From: Candidatus Calditenuaceae archaeon JGI OTU-3
GTDB taxonomy: Archaea; Thermoproteota; Nitrososphaeria_A; Caldarchaeales; Calditenuaceae
Assembly: GCA_000494185.1 (NCBI GenBank)
Contig: AWOC01000002.1
Location: 16,798 to 48,186 of the forward strand
Direction of reading: 5' to 3'
DNA length: 31,389 nucleotides
The position numbers were made by a program, and so were the translations under genes. Positions 30,464-31,389 of the stretch are shown piece by piece. The notes under the pieces are model-generated. The model was not told where the DNA came from and did no database searches. It saw only the letters and a program-made list of their open reading frames with translations. The first letter of the stretch is position 1, and each line of letters opens with the position of its first letter.

Positions 30464-31389
30464 TTGAGGCTTAGGAGGGGTAATATAGGTGGCGGCAGGT
30501 CGCGCGGCGTCTCTCCAGTACTATCCTCCGTCATATTGGCTGCCATCACCTTAGCCGTGGGACTGGTTCTTGTATCTCTCGCCACCAGCTGGTTCGCCTT
30601 CAATGCGACAGAAACGACTCAAAAGACGGACAAGGGCATAACCCTAGTAAGGACATCCGGCCTCCTCGCCTTCGAAATGGTCCGCTACACTGGCCGAGAG
30701 GACCTAAGACTAATCGTCCTCAGAAACATATCCCCACTCGAACTCTGCGTAACCCGAATAGAGCTCATAAGGCAGGACGGCTCCCTCGGCGGTACTTGGC
30801 CCAGCCCGCCCGCAAGATGGGTCGCTTGCGGATCAGGAGGGCTCGACCCCATCCCCCCCCAAGAGAAGGCCGAGTTCACAAGTTCTGAGCTACCAACATG
30901 CAGCTCCTGCTTCTTTGGGGAGAGGACTAGAATAAGGGTCTGGTATATAGCTAGGTCACTATACGATAATGCAAACCCCGAGCTGTCGGCAGACGAGATG
31001 CGGTATGTCGAGACACTCATCATCTACCCCGGCACACGGATCGGCAGCCCTTGTGCTCTGCCTGAGGGGACGAGGTGGGCTGCCTTCACATCTATTGACC
31101 CGATGACGAACTACCTGACTGGAGCCTTTTCGAATCCGCCGAACAACCGGTTCTCAACCCTCATAAGCTATGCAAGCCCCCTCACGCTAAGTCCACAACA
31201 ATTCGAGTTCACACTGAAGGATCAAGATTCTTCACAAACGTTGACGGCCGACCTAAGGGTAGGTGTAACCTATGAGCAATCAGTCGGGGGAGTTGTAGGG
31301 ATAGCGACTCCCTTCGACCTCTCGATAGAGGGGTCCTCCTACGTCCCTATACCGAACTACTTCAGGTTCGGCGCGCTGCCAGACCACAG
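30464..31389 (+). CDS. Pilin-like secreted protein, 3' end outside window
   Basis: An open frame of at least 308 codons starts at TTG 30464 and runs off the right edge. The leader MRLRRGNIGGGRSRG is cut after G15, and VSPVLSSVILAAITLAVGLV is the assembly helix, close to the ISPVV pattern of the first pilin. LRLIVLRNISPLELCVTRIE (about 74-93) matches the hairpin of the 396-residue protein. Cys residues (ELC, VAC, TCSSC, SPC) and sequons (NAT, NIS) suggest a disulfide-stabilised, possibly glycosylated head. Upstream in frame is a stop at 30461, so TTG is the only good start. A TATA box and the palindrome lie just before it. The product is predicted to be a large minor pilin. Confidence 0.8.
   Translation, partial: MRLRRGNIGGGRSRGVSPVLSSVILAAITLAVGLVLVSLATSWFAFNATETTQKTDKGITLVRTSGLLAFEMVRYTGREDLRLIVLRNISPLELCVTRIELIRQDGSLGGTWPSPPARWVACGSGGLDPIPPQEKAEFTSSELPTCSSCFFGERTRIRVWYIARSLYDNANPELSADEMRYVETLIIYPGTRIGSPCALPEGTRWAAFTSIDPMTNYLTGAFSNPPNNRFSTLISYASPLTLSPQQFEFTLKDQDSSQTLTADLRVGVTYEQSVGGVVGIATPFDLSIEGSSYVPIPNYFRFGALPDH

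Noticed and set aside
22831..31389. Archaellum (fla/arl) operon
   Set aside because: No FlaH, FlaG/F or canonical archaellin pattern was seen. The set fits adhesive-type pili better.
1..31389. CRISPR array, IS element, prophage or rRNA
   Set aside because: No regularly spaced direct repeats, transposase motifs, terminal inverted repeats or rRNA signature were seen anywhere in the window.

Overview
The window looks like part of an archaeal chromosome, probably a thermophile of the TACK group. The sequence shows archaeal-type PCNA, a GRC3/Clp1-type RNA kinase, a THUMP/NPPFG tRNA methyltransferase, an aKMT-like lysine methyltransferase, a PIN-ATPase-KH protein, class III signal-peptide pilins, a C/D-box guide RNA, and a tRNA without an encoded CCA end. 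Many start codons have a TATA box about 26-30 nt upstream, which implies leaderless transcripts. A Nitrososphaeria/'Aigarchaeota'-like source fits the gene set, but this is inference. No rRNA, CRISPR array, insertion sequence or phage gene was seen.

Layout. 1-5.1 kb: the 3' end of pyruvate phosphate dikinase, a protoglobin divergent from a tandem HxlR-type regulator, a divergent RpiB-family protein, two methyltransferases and a flippase-like membrane protein. 5.1-9.8 kb: a PIN-ATPase-KH protein, then the pyrimidine genes pyrB-pyrI-pyrC (aspartate transcarbamylase catalytic and regulatory chains, dihydroorotase). 9.7-20.1 kb: on alternating strands, a Thi4 thiazole synthase followed by a conserved unknown, PCNA, a Trm14-like enzyme, an aldo/keto reductase, a GRC3/Clp1 kinase, a half-size EamA transporter, a large glycoside-hydrolase-like protein, a PPOX/F420-type flavin protein, an AIM24-family protein and an OsmC-family protein. 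20.1-20.5 kb: an RNA-rich gap with a C/D-box sRNA and tRNA-Arg(UCG) in convergent orientation. 20.5-22.8 kb: a two-gene ABC transporter.

22.8-31.4 kb is the most distinctive block, an archaeal type IV filament locus. It holds a secretion ATPase with an added C-terminal winged-helix-like domain, a two-domain TadC/GspF membrane platform on the opposite strand, and four pilin-like proteins of very different size (137, 172, 396 and over 308 residues). The four share a class III signal peptide, and three or four share a first beta-hairpin pattern. A GT-C membrane glycosyltransferase sits between them. A GTTAATCA / TGATTAAC motif recurs upstream of the pilin genes, once as a perfect 10-4-10 palindrome. 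I read this as one surface-filament system with a major pilin, several minor or tip pilins and possibly glycosylated subunits. That reading is inference from context.

The chromosome is compact. Four convergent gene pairs overlap at their 3' ends and another abuts exactly. Several genes carry features that point to unusual function or regulation: a Cys-type Thi4, an RpiB homologue lacking the usual His and phosphate-binding residues, and an identical 14-nt ribosome-binding segment at identical spacing before two TTG starts.
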